A DNA stretch of 64,000 bases, taken from assembly GCA_009360885.1 (NCBI GenBank), contig SPEL01000004.1, positions 186,001 to 250,000 on the forward strand, written 5' to 3'. Shown here piece after piece: positions 49,639 to 58,630 of this stretch (the stretch's first letter is position 1; every line of letters begins with the position of its first letter). The notes beneath the pieces are model-generated. The model was not told the origin of the DNA and did not search any database. It worked only from the letters and a program-made list of their open reading frames with translations. The translations under genes were made by a program, and so were the position numbers. Source of the DNA: Sphingobium sp. GTDB taxonomy: Bacteria > Pseudomonadota > Alphaproteobacteria > Sphingomonadales > Sphingomonadaceae.

Positions 49639-51448
49639 AAGGGCCTTTTCCTCCATCAGCGATTAACTTATCCACGCGCTGATCCACCACCGTCAGAGGC
49701 ACAGAGCCCAGTTCCAGCACGGCATCGTGAAATGAACGAACGTCGAATTTTTCACCAAGCGCCTTTTCGGCGCGCGCCCGCGCATTCATGATGGTGAGCT
49801 GCCCCATATAATAAGACAGCGCCTGACCCGGCCATGCGATATAGCGGTCAACCTCGGTCTGTATTTCATGCTGCGCCAACGCTGTATTATCATGCAGATA
49901 CTGAATGGCCTGTTCCCGCGACCAGCCCATTGCATGAATGCCGGTATCCACCACCAGACGCGATGCACGCCATGCCTGATAGCTCAGCATCCCGAAAAGA
50001 TCATAAGGCGTTTCATACATGCCCATCTCAACACCCAGCTTTTCACAGTAGAGCGCCCAGCCTTCGCCATAAGCCGATAGATACATATCCCGACGGAAGG
50101 CGGGCAGGTCCTTATTTTCGGCAGCCAGCGGCATCTGCATCGCATGGCCCGGCGCACTTTCATGCAGCGTTAGCGCAACCTGCGAATAAAGCGGCCTTGC
50201 AGGCAGATTATAGGTATTCACCAGATAAATGCCCGGTCCCCCGCGCCCTCCGGTATAAAAAGGCGCAACATCATCCGGCACTGGCTTAATAGCGAAACGA
50301 CGGCGCGGCAGGCGGTTGAAATATTCATCTGCCTTGCCATCAAATGTCTTGGCGATCCATGCAGCCCGGTTCAGTAATTCCTGCGGGGTTTTCGCGTAAA
50401 ATTGCGGGTCTGTACGCAGGAAGGTAAGAAATTCACCCAAAGTTCCGGTGAACTTCACCTCTTTCATTACATCAGCCATTTCGGCCCGAATTTTGGCCAT
50501 TTCATCAAGGCCAATCTGGTGGATTTCCTCAGGCGATTTATCGAGCGTGACAAATTCCCGTACCTTGGAACGGTAATAGGCCTTACCATCGGGCAGGCTA
50601 TAAGCATCAAGTGGTTTACGCGCACCAGGAATATAATCCTTGCGCAGAAACGTCAGCAGCTTCTGATGCGCCGGGACAACAGAGGTGCGGATGGTATCCA
50701 GCGCCTGTTTGCGCAAATCCGCCTGCGTTGCCGCCGGAATGGAGGCGGGGAGATTTTTGAAGGAGCTGTAAAATACAGATTCCTCACTCGCCCCGGCATC
50801 CACCACCTGCGCAACACCAATATCACGCCCCTGCAACGTTATAGCAGGCGGCGTAAAACCGCGTTTCAGACCAGCACGCATATTGGTGATCTGCTGATCA
50901 TAATAACGCGGCAGATCGTGCATGATGGCAATGAAATTGCGGGCGTCTTTTTCAGTGCGAAAACCGCTCCGCGCCCAATCCGCCATATTACCCCAGAAGC
51001 TGGTGTCGGAGTTTAAGGGTTTTTCATATTCCCGATATTCCTGCGCCTCCAGCAAAGCATCTATTTGCTGCTTATAAACCTCAAAGTTCACTTTGTTGGC
51101 ATCAGACAGCTTGGCCGTATCAATGGCCGAGAGCTGCTGCTGAACCGAGCGCCAGCGAGCCTCTCTGCGATCCTGCGACGCCTTGCTTTCATCAGGGAGT
51201 GACGGCGTGTCATTCTTAGGGCCGTCTTCACTCGGGCCATATTGCGTCAGCCGCCAGGCATATTCGCTGCTATAAATGGCTTCGAAAGCCTTATCCGTAT
51301 CGGATTGCGCCGCCCCTGTATCAGAAGCTGCGATCGCGGGATTTGTCATAATAGCTGCCCCAATTACTGGCGTACCCAGCATCAATAAACCAAAATGCAC
51401 CCATTGTGCGGCGGTCTTCGTGCGACCGGACGCCATGCGAAGTGTCAC
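49625..51448 (-). CDS. DUF885-family secreted metallopeptidase
   Basis: 607 aa with N-terminal signal sequence (WVHFGLLMLGTPVIGAAIM). Zinc motif LHESAPGHAMQM near residue 428 and a downstream SAYGEGWALYCEKLG, both diagnostic of DUF885. The family contains dipeptidases and other exopeptidases. The GTG start overlaps the stop of the Ldh/DpkA-like gene (GTGA), and the gene overlaps GH43 downstream, so translation is coupled across all three. Confidence 0.88.
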   Translation of the reverse strand: MTLRMASGRTKTAAQWVHFGLLMLGTPVIGAAIMTNPAIAASDTGAAQSDTDKAFEAIYSSEYAWRLTQYGPSEDGPKNDTPSLPDESKASQDRREARWRSVQQQLSAIDTAKLSDANKVNFEVYKQQIDALLEAQEYREYEKPLNSDTSFWGNMADWARSGFRTEKDARNFIAIMHDLPRYYDQQITNMRAGLKRGFTPPAITLQGRDIGVAQVVDAGASEESVFYSSFKNLPASIPAATQADLRKQALDTIRTSVVPAHQKLLTFLRKDYIPGARKPLDAYSLPDGKAYYRSKVREFVTLDKSPEEIHQIGLDEMAKIRAEMADVMKEVKFTGTLGEFLTFLRTDPQFYAKTPQELLNRAAWIAKTFDGKADEYFNRLPRRRFAIKPVPDDVAPFYTGGRGGPGIYLVNTYNLPARPLYSQVALTLHESAPGHAMQMPLAAENKDLPAFRRDMYLSAYGEGWALYCEKLGVEMGMYETPYDLFGMLSYQAWRASRLVVDTGIHAMGWSREQAIQYLHDNTALAQHEIQTEVDRYIAWPGQALSYYMGQLTIMNARARAEKALGEKFDVRSFHDAVLELGSVPLTVVDQRVDKLIADGGKGPYDGE

Positions 51449-52476
51449 GCTTCATTTCCTTCCAGTAATGCATGAATGTCATCATATAACGGCTTGGGAA
51501 GGCGAACGCCTTCGACCAGCGATTTTGCCCGCGCCACATAGCGGCGAACGGACGGCAAGCGTGCGCCCTGCCCTTCAATCGCATCAAACATGGCCTCGGC
51601 GCTACGCTGATGCTGCGCAACAGCGTCCCCCAGAAAACCGGCGGGATCAATCGCAATAATCAGCTCCCCGCCAATGGGCGACCCCATACGCCCCTCATCC
51701 GCCGCAATAGATTCAATGCTGGTCATGTCGCCAATGAGCGGCCCGGCCAGCAATTCTACCATAGCTGCAAGGGCAGAACCTTTATGCCCGCCAAAAGTGC
51801 GCATTGCGCCCGCCAATATCGCTTCGGGGTCGGTGGAGGGTTTACCATCTGGGCCATAGCCCCATCCTTCCGGGGTTTGCTTACCAGCGCGGCGATGCAG
51901 TTCAATTTCCCCGCGTGCGGTGGCGCTGGTAGCGAAATCAAATACAAAAGGCGGCTTTTCCGGGCGAGGCCAGCCGAAGGCAATCGGATTGGTACCAAAA
52001 ACCGGTACAGTACCGCCCTCCGGCGCAACCCACGCATGGCTGGGGGTGCAGGCGAAGGCGACCAGCCCCTGCTCTGCCAGCGTTTCCACCTCCGGCCAGA
52101 GTGCGGCAAAATGCACAACATTATTGAGAGCCATTGCCGCAATGCCTAGCTTACGCGCTTTCTCAACCAATAAAGGCAGACCGCGTTCAAAAGGCAGTTG
52201 AGCAAAGCCCCCACGCCCATCCACCCGCACCAACGCAGGCGACGGTTCGCTCACTACCGGTTCCGCATCCGGAACAACAACACCCTTTGCAACGCTATTT
52301 GCCGTCACCAAAAGGCGATATAGGCCGTGGGAGGCGCAGCCATCCCGCTCTCCCGCCACCATCGTGCGTGCAACAGCGGCGGCATGATCGGGCGCCAATC
52401 CCTGTTTCAATAGAACTTTCCGGGCCAGTTCCCCCGCCTCATCCAGACTGAGGGTGATGGTGTCGGACATGCTCAT
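51445..52476 (-). CDS. Delta1-pyrroline-2-carboxylate/piperideine-2-carboxylate reductase-like (Ldh2 family)
   Basis: 343 aa from ATG 52476 (AGGAG 5 bases upstream). NAD(P)H-dependent oxidoreductase of the malate/lactate/ureidoglycolate dehydrogenase fold. It resembles DpkA of Pseudomonas more than malate dehydrogenases: GERDGCASHGLYRL, NNVVHFAALWPEVETLAEQG, PVFGTNPIAFGWPRP and FGGHKGSALAAMVELLAGPL. DpkA-type enzymes reduce delta1-pyrroline-2-carboxylate to L-proline, the second step of trans-3-hydroxyproline breakdown. First gene of the reductase-DUF885-GH43 operon. Lactate or malate as the substrate cannot be excluded. Confidence 0.78.
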   Translation of the reverse strand: MSMSDTITLSLDEAGELARKVLLKQGLAPDHAAAVARTMVAGERDGCASHGLYRLLVTANSVAKGVVVPDAEPVVSEPSPALVRVDGRGGFAQLPFERGLPLLVEKARKLGIAAMALNNVVHFAALWPEVETLAEQGLVAFACTPSHAWVAPEGGTVPVFGTNPIAFGWPRPEKPPFVFDFATSATARGEIELHRRAGKQTPEGWGYGPDGKPSTDPEAILAGAMRTFGGHKGSALAAMVELLAGPLIGDMTSIESIAADEGRMGSPIGGELIIAIDPAGFLGDAVAQHQRSAEAMFDAIEGQGARLPSVRRYVARAKSLVEGVRLPKPLYDDIHALLEGNEA

Positions 52477-52604
52477 TTCGTCTCCTGCCTTTATTTGCAT
52501 TGATTGCGCCATTTTGTGACCGAGCGACGTGATAGGCCATGCCAGCGATAAAGCCCATAACCCATCGCATATATTTCACAATTACTCGGTCTAATAGCGT
52601 TTAT

Positions 52605-52616
52605 ATCGTATACGGT
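52605..52616. promoter_or_regulatory. Shared operator between reductase operon and TBDR
   Basis: ATCGTATACGGT, identical to 38582-38593 and followed by GTGCAGGATGA. It lies 129 bases before the reductase operon start and 258 before the TBDR start. Confidence 0.7.
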
Positions 52617-52817
52617 GTGCAGGATGAGCCTGATGCTGTCAATCACAGATTGATCTAAGATTTGTCCAGTAAAATCAAATTATTCTGCGCATTTATTGGA
52701 AACTTGACCGTGAAATCATCCAATTCAAGAGCACGAATCATCAGTTACAGATAATTTAATTGCACGACAAATTAGTCAAACACTCCGACTGAATGGATGT
52801 CAAAGCCGCACATTCCC

Positions 52818-52846
52818 TTGACAATGGCAAATTAGTATAATTTATA
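52818..52846 (+). promoter_or_regulatory. Sigma70-type promoter of TBDR gene
   Basis: TTGACA (52818-52823), 17-base spacer, TTTATA (52841-52846). ATG 52874 follows with GGGGAAAG as ribosome site. Confidence 0.6.
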
Positions 52847-52873
52847 TTTGTTACAAACAGGGGAAAGTCTTCT

Positions 52874-55807
52874 ATGAACAACAAAAGAAATCGCTACCTA
52901 CGCCGTCTCTTGCTCGTTAGCTGTCTGGGCCTGTCCACAGGGGTTCATGCCCAAACCGTTGCTTCCTTCGAAGAAAATAGCGATGGCGCTTCTGCAGCTG
53001 AAATCATCGTTACCGGATCGCGCATCCGCCGCTCCTCCGCCGACAGCCCAGCCCCGCTCTCCATCGTAGATGCAGCCCAAATCAAGGCCGCTGGTACACA
53101 GAACATCGCTGATGTCGTAAACCAGCTACCCGCCCTCGCCATTACCCAGACCAACCAGACCAGCAACCTTGCAGGCAACGCTGGTATCAACGCGCTCGAT
53201 CTGCGCGGGATGGGAACGCAACGGACGCTGGTGCTGGTTGATGGCCGCCGTCAGGTGCCTGCTATTCCCGGAACGTCAGCCGTTGACCTCAGCAACATTC
53301 CATCCAGCCTCGTTGAGCGGGTCGAAGTTGTCACAGGCGGTGCATCGGCCCTTTATGGTGCGGATGCTGTGGCTGGCGTCGCTAACTTCATCCTCAAGAA
53401 GGATTTCGAAGGCATCGAGGCCAATGGCCGCTATAGCGCATCCACGCGCGGCGATATGGACACCTATGGCTTTGACCTTCTGGTCGGCACCAACTTCGCG
53501 GATAAGCGCGGCAATATAACCGTTTTCGGCTTTTATGAGAACACGCCCGGCACCGTTGCGGGGCAGGACCGCCCGTGGACGGCCAATGGCTATCCGCTCT
53601 ATGCACGCACGGCCGCAGCAGCAGGCAGCCCAGCCAATCCTTATTTCATCACTGATGGCAACCGGAACATCAACACCGCGAATGCCGCACAGGTAATTTT
53701 GGACGGCAAGCATTATGCCTTTAATGATGATGGCTCATTGCGCGCACCGATCCTTGGCCCCGGCGGCTATGTCAATGTTCAGCCTGTTAACATCAACACC
53801 GTAACCGACCCTTTAGGCCAGTTACTAACTGACGGCGGCGAATATAATGGCCGCTATGACGGCTGGTATCTCAGCGTGCCCTCGGAACGTATTACCACCC
53901 GCGCCTCTGCCAGTTTTGAGGTAAGTGATGCACTGAAACTCTTTGCCAACGCCTCTTTCTCTCACAACAAATCGCAATCAGGTTCGTTGCAGATGACGTC
54001 TTTTGGTTCGGAAGTCGTACCAGCAGACAGCCCGTTCATCACGCAGAACATCATTGACGCTAATGGCGGCCCCATTGCGGCAGGTGGTTTGCAATTCGCC
54101 CGTCGCTTCATGGAAATGCCTGCGCCGCGCACAGAATATGACCGCAAATTATTCCAGTCAGTCCTTGGTGCAGAGGGAGATTTCAGTTTCCTCTCGCAAG
54201 ACTGGAATTATTCCGCTTATTATTCCTACGGCAAGACGACCCAGCGCATCCGCGATATAAACTCTGTCGCTTATGATCGCTGGTATATGGGGCTGGATTC
54301 AACCACCGGGCCGGATGGTGCAGCGATCTGCCGCAGCACCCTGACTGACCCCAATGATGGCTGCGTAGCCCTCAACCCGCTGGTTCCATTGACGCAGAAA
54401 ATGATAAGCTACATCATGTATGACTCGCATTGGTCTAAATCGACCATGACGCAGCAGGTGATGTCCGGCTATCTTTCCGGCGGCTTGTTCAACCTGCCCG
54501 GTGGCACGGTACAGGCCGTTTTGGGCGGCGAATATCGCAAAGAGAAGAATAAAATCGGCGCTATTCCTGAATATGATCCGAATAGCCCGCTTTATGATCC
54601 CACGATCGGCACCACCGCTTCTTCGTTAACCGGCAAATATTCGGTGAAGGAAGTTTATGGCGAATTGCATGTTCCAATTCTCCGTAACACGCCTTTCTTT
54701 GAAACATTGTCACTTGATGGCGCTGTACGCCTTTCCGATTACAGCACTGCTGGCTCCACCACGACATGGAAATTCGGCGGCGAATGGGCGCCCATTCGTG
54801 ACATTCGTTTCCGCGCCACTTATGGTCAGGCTGTTCGCACACCGAATATCGGCGAGCTTTATACCGCTAACAGCATTTCTGGCTTGTGGGTCACAGATCC
54901 CTGCAACACATATAATAAAGAAAATCGCACCGACCGTACCGAATATACGGCGGCGAACTGCGCCATACTCAACCCCGGCACGACAAATTACTGGGTATAT
55001 AAGGACATCATCAACCGCGGTAACCTCGACCTGAAACCGGAAACGGCCAAGACACTGACCATCGGCGCAGTGCTTCAGCCGCGCTTCATCCCGGGATTCT
55101 CTTTCACGGTCGATTATTACAATATCGATCTGACAGGCGCGATTGATGCCTTTGGCGCGCAGACGCTGATTAACAAATGCGTCGATCAGCCAACGCTCAA
55201 CAATGCCTTCTGTGATCTGGTTCAGCGTGACAGCACCAATAATATTGAATCTGTCATCACGCAGAAAATGAACCTGTCGCAATATCTGACCCGCGGCATA
55301 GACTTTGGCGCATCCTATTCCTTGCCCTTGTCGCGTCTGGGGCTGGGTGAGAATTCCGGGCGCTTGTCCGTCGACGCCAACTACACCCGTCTGCTCAAGC
55401 GGCGCTATACGCTGGACCCGGCAGACCCGAATTCTGTAACGGAATTTACTGGTGTATTTGGTTCACCAAAGTGGAAAGGCGTTGTTCGCACGACCTATGC
55501 CAATGAAGGCTATGGCCTGACATGGACACTGCGCCACTTCTCTCCGATGCGGCCCAATACGACGACGACCAAGCCTGCCTATAGCAAAATATGGACCCCG
55601 AACGTGTTCTATAACGACCTGTCGGCCTATGTTTCGCTGACGCCGAACATCGAACTATCCGGCGGCATCAACAACCTGCTCGATCGTAAACCGCCCCGTA
55701 TTCCGGGCGCAGAAGCAGGCGGCGCTAACTTTGAGCTGTCTTATCAGGCAGGGGTCTATGACGTCATCGGTCGTACATTCTTCCTGACGCTGAGATTCCA
55801 TCGCTAA
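52874..55807 (+). CDS. TonB-dependent receptor, peptide/glycan type
   Basis: 977 aa. Signal peptide ends GVHAQ. TonB box AEIIVTGSRI, plug with SSADSPAPLSIVDAAQI, DLRGMGTQRTLVLVDGRR and VVTGGASALYGADAVAGVANF, C-terminal barrel ending RTFFLTLRFHR. The long Oar/SusC-unrelated plug type is common beside peptidase genes in sphingomonads. Lying between the peptidase operons, it probably imports peptides or glycopeptides. Its terminator follows at 55828. Confidence 0.93.
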   Translation: MNNKRNRYLRRLLLVSCLGLSTGVHAQTVASFEENSDGASAAEIIVTGSRIRRSSADSPAPLSIVDAAQIKAAGTQNIADVVNQLPALAITQTNQTSNLAGNAGINALDLRGMGTQRTLVLVDGRRQVPAIPGTSAVDLSNIPSSLVERVEVVTGGASALYGADAVAGVANFILKKDFEGIEANGRYSASTRGDMDTYGFDLLVGTNFADKRGNITVFGFYENTPGTVAGQDRPWTANGYPLYARTAAAAGSPANPYFITDGNRNINTANAAQVILDGKHYAFNDDGSLRAPILGPGGYVNVQPVNINTVTDPLGQLLTDGGEYNGRYDGWYLSVPSERITTRASASFEVSDALKLFANASFSHNKSQSGSLQMTSFGSEVVPADSPFITQNIIDANGGPIAAGGLQFARRFMEMPAPRTEYDRKLFQSVLGAEGDFSFLSQDWNYSAYYSYGKTTQRIRDINSVAYDRWYMGLDSTTGPDGAAICRSTLTDPNDGCVALNPLVPLTQKMISYIMYDSHWSKSTMTQQVMSGYLSGGLFNLPGGTVQAVLGGEYRKEKNKIGAIPEYDPNSPLYDPTIGTTASSLTGKYSVKEVYGELHVPILRNTPFFETLSLDGAVRLSDYSTAGSTTTWKFGGEWAPIRDIRFRATYGQAVRTPNIGELYTANSISGLWVTDPCNTYNKENRTDRTEYTAANCAILNPGTTNYWVYKDIINRGNLDLKPETAKTLTIGAVLQPRFIPGFSFTVDYYNIDLTGAIDAFGAQTLINKCVDQPTLNNAFCDLVQRDSTNNIESVITQKMNLSQYLTRGIDFGASYSLPLSRLGLGENSGRLSVDANYTRLLKRRYTLDPADPNSVTEFTGVFGSPKWKGVVRTTYANEGYGLTWTLRHFSPMRPNTTTTKPAYSKIWTPNVFYNDLSAYVSLTPNIELSGGINNLLDRKPPRIPGAEAGGANFELSYQAGVYDVIGRTFFLTLRFHR

Positions 55808-55867
55808 TATCTTAGCGCCTATGACTATAAAAAGCCCGGCTTCGCTCAACGTGTGAGGTCGGGCTTT
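55801..55867 (+). terminator. Terminator downstream of TBDR
   Basis: CGCTAA-TATC-TTAGCG (55801-55816) spans the stop codon; the main stem is AAAAAGCCCG (55828-55837) with CGGGCTTTT (55859-55867). A T-run is present within the right arm. Confidence 0.8.
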
Positions 55868-56034
55868 TGCATGCAATGAGCAAGAAGTTGACAGGACACA
55901 TTGCAATCCGGCTGTCGCCAGCACTCCTTATGGATCTGACGATCCATCTATGCACGCCCATGATTACGACGAACCGTAGATTCGGGGCCACGAGTACCTT
56001 TCCTACTTTACTGCCATTGCCAAATTCACCATAT

Positions 56035-56049
56035 AATATACGGTATATT
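56035..56049. promoter_or_regulatory. Palindrome related to the shared operator, S9 peptidase promoter
   Basis: AATATAC-G-GTATATT, a perfect 7-bp palindrome 46 bases before the S9 start. It shares TATACGGT with the other sites but has a one-base-longer centre, so it may be a relative rather than a copy. Confidence 0.45.
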
Positions 56050-56094
56050 TTTCAGGCTGTGACCTGTCACCTCTCAACGGAATGATGACACCCC

Positions 56095-58521
56095 ATGCAC
56101 CTTCTGCATCTGCCAACCCAGCCATCAATGATCGGACAGGCGCATATCCGCTCACACAGGCCCGCAGTTTCCACCAGATATTGGTCACTACGGAACGCCT
56201 TCCTGAGCTGCGCGGCATTTGCCGCAGTCCTGTTACCGCACCCCATATTCGCTGCCCCGGCAGGCCAGAGCGTAGAAACGGCTTCCTCAGCCGAAATGGC
56301 CCTGCGTTATGCTCAGGCAGACCGATTTGCGGGTAGATCTCTTGCCGAAATGGTCGACAATACAACCATCGCCCCCAAATTTGTCGGACAAGGTGAGAAA
56401 GCGGGCCTGTTGTACCAGACCGGCAATTGGAAGCGCGCCAGCTATGTTTTCCTTGATCTGGCGACCATGCAAAAGCGCGAAATTGCCACCAGCGCCAGCC
56501 TGATGGCGGCAACGGGCCGCCCCAATGAGACAGAGCCCGACATAAGCAATGTCTATTATGATCCGACAAGCAGCACCATCTATTTTCAGGCCGCAGGCAA
56601 AAGCTGGACAATGGCGGCTGGCGAAGCTGCTAAGGCGATACCATCCACAGCGCCAGCCTCCATGGACCTTCCTTCCCCCGATGGAAAAACCCGTATCGTT
56701 GCGCGCAATTTCAACCTTTATGCGGTAGACGTCGCCAGTGGCCGCGAAGTCGCCCTGACCACCGATGGCACACGGGAACAGCCTTATGGCCGCCCCATCC
56801 CGCATCTACCTGATATGCTTCGCGCAAACAGTGAAGAGCCGGACATGCCGGTTTCAGCCATCTGGTCCCCCGATAGCCGTTATTTGCTAACATGGCGGCT
56901 GGATGTACGCGGCGTCCGCAAGCTGAGCATGACTCAGCAAAACCCACCGGGGGAATTCTATCCCCGCAGCTTTTCCTATATCTATCCGTTGGCCGGGGCC
57001 AGGGTTCTACCGCAATCCCAGCGCCTGACGATTGATGTTGCCGCCGCAATGAAGAGCGGCCAAGCAAAAATTATCCCACTTGCGATTCCCAGCGAATCCA
57101 TCCTCTATCCTTCCCCGCCAGATATGGGCTGGCAGGATGGCAAGGTGCGCGCCCAGTGGACTGAACGCGGCTATAAGCAGATTGCCGTTTATCATGCCGA
57201 CCCTGCAACGGGGAAATCCACCATCGTCGCGCATGAAAGCGTGAAGCCGCTGGTAACGGTTACGTCCAGCATGATTATGCCTGCACCGAAACTGGGCGGG
57301 GAACTCTCCATTTCAGAGCGTACTGGCTGGGCGCAGCTATACCTCGTTCACCCGAATGACCCCGATGGGGGAACGCCCCTCACCAAAGGGGAATGGGAAG
57401 TTCTCTCTGTAGACCACATAGCGGATGATAGGAAATCTTTGCTCGTCACCGGCGTGGGGCGCGAGGCAAAACGCAATCCTTATTGGCGGTCGCTCTACCG
57501 CGTGGCCACCAATGGCAGCAGCATCACCGAACTGACCCCCGAACCGCTCGACCATGATGTCAGCATTTCCGATGATGGCCGCTGGATTGTCGATGAAATG
57601 TCCAGCCCAACCTCCCCCACCCGCTCGGTTCTGCGTGATGGTGCGACGGGCAAAATCATAATGGAATTGGCCAAGGCCGATATGTCGCGCCTGATGGCCG
57701 CGGGATATACTCCCCCAGAACCCTTTAAGGGCGTAGCTGCGGATGGGAAAACGCCAATTTATGGCATGCTTTATCGCCCGGCCAATTTTGACCCGAAGAA
57801 AAATTACCCCATCATCGACAATGTGTATACCGGCCCCACAACCACCGATGTCCCCGCAACGTGGAACGAAACCATCCGCGTTTCGGGCAATAGCGTCGCA
57901 CAGCTAGGCGCGATTGTTGTTATGATCGACGGCACCGGCACATCACGCAGAGGACAGAAATTCCGTCTGCCTGCCTATGAAAATCTGGGCGAGGTCGGAC
58001 TGGATGACCATATCAGCCTCATTCGTCAGATGGCGCAAAAATATCCTTATATGGATACACAGCGCGTCGGTGTTTTTGGCGGATCAGCCGGCGGATATGA
58101 CACTGCGCGCTTTCTGTTGCGTCGCCCTGATTTCTTCAATGTGGGCGTCAGTTCGGCAGGGAACCATGAACTGAGGCTCGATAAAACATGGTGGCCAGAA
58201 GTGTCCATGGGCGATGCCGATGATGCTATATGGGAAGCTAATTCCAACATCTCCGTCGCAGGCAATCTGCAAGGCAAGCTGTTGCTGGTCCATGGAGATA
58301 TTGATGATAATGTGCCCATCACGGCCAGCTATCGCCTCGCTAAGGCGTTAATTGATGCTGGACGAGATGTGGACATGATCGTCATGCCCAATACCGGCCA
58401 TGGCATATATCAGCCCTTCTATGTGCGGAAAATGCGGGATTATTTCACCCGGCATCTTCTGGGCGAAACACCGCCGCCGCTACCGCCCGTTAAAGGCAAA
58501 GCGCAGGCCGCCACCCAATAA
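56095..58521 (+). CDS. S9-family prolyl/dipeptidyl peptidase (DPP4-like)
   Basis: 808 aa. A hydrophobic signal-like stretch (FLSCAAFAAVLLPHPIFA) ends near residue 53; the true start may be an internal Met such as 56128. Eight-bladed DPPIV_N propeller (repeats such as SPDGKTRIVARNFNLYAVD and SISDDGRWIVDEM), then an alpha/beta-hydrolase domain: Ser in GGSAGGYDTA near 663, Asp in HGDIDDNV near 735, His in NTGHGIY near 767. S9 enzymes favour cutting after proline, fitting a Pro/Hyp-rich peptide substrate. Followed by the alpha-galactosidase after 109 bases. Confidence 0.9.
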   Translation: MHLLHLPTQPSMIGQAHIRSHRPAVSTRYWSLRNAFLSCAAFAAVLLPHPIFAAPAGQSVETASSAEMALRYAQADRFAGRSLAEMVDNTTIAPKFVGQGEKAGLLYQTGNWKRASYVFLDLATMQKREIATSASLMAATGRPNETEPDISNVYYDPTSSTIYFQAAGKSWTMAAGEAAKAIPSTAPASMDLPSPDGKTRIVARNFNLYAVDVASGREVALTTDGTREQPYGRPIPHLPDMLRANSEEPDMPVSAIWSPDSRYLLTWRLDVRGVRKLSMTQQNPPGEFYPRSFSYIYPLAGARVLPQSQRLTIDVAAAMKSGQAKIIPLAIPSESILYPSPPDMGWQDGKVRAQWTERGYKQIAVYHADPATGKSTIVAHESVKPLVTVTSSMIMPAPKLGGELSISERTGWAQLYLVHPNDPDGGTPLTKGEWEVLSVDHIADDRKSLLVTGVGREAKRNPYWRSLYRVATNGSSITELTPEPLDHDVSISDDGRWIVDEMSSPTSPTRSVLRDGATGKIIMELAKADMSRLMAAGYTPPEPFKGVAADGKTPIYGMLYRPANFDPKKNYPIIDNVYTGPTTTDVPATWNETIRVSGNSVAQLGAIVVMIDGTGTSRRGQKFRLPAYENLGEVGLDDHISLIRQMAQKYPYMDTQRVGVFGGSAGGYDTARFLLRRPDFFNVGVSSAGNHELRLDKTWWPEVSMGDADDAIWEANSNISVAGNLQGKLLLVHGDIDDNVPITASYRLAKALIDAGRDVDMIVMPNTGHGIYQPFYVRKMRDYFTRHLLGETPPPLPPVKGKAQAATQ

Positions 58522-58630
58522 CCCCCATTCATAAGACCAGCCCGAAAGCTGAGTTTATGAACCGGACCTTTTCTTTACGGGGCCAGGGGCAACAACCCCG
58601 GCCTTATGACTATCTATAGGAATCTATCTG

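Larger units (their letters stand above)
52477..52873. other. Divergent regulatory region
   Basis: 397 bases without a gene between the reductase operon and a TBDR. It contains operator 52605-52616 and the promoter at 52818-52846. Confidence 0.7.
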
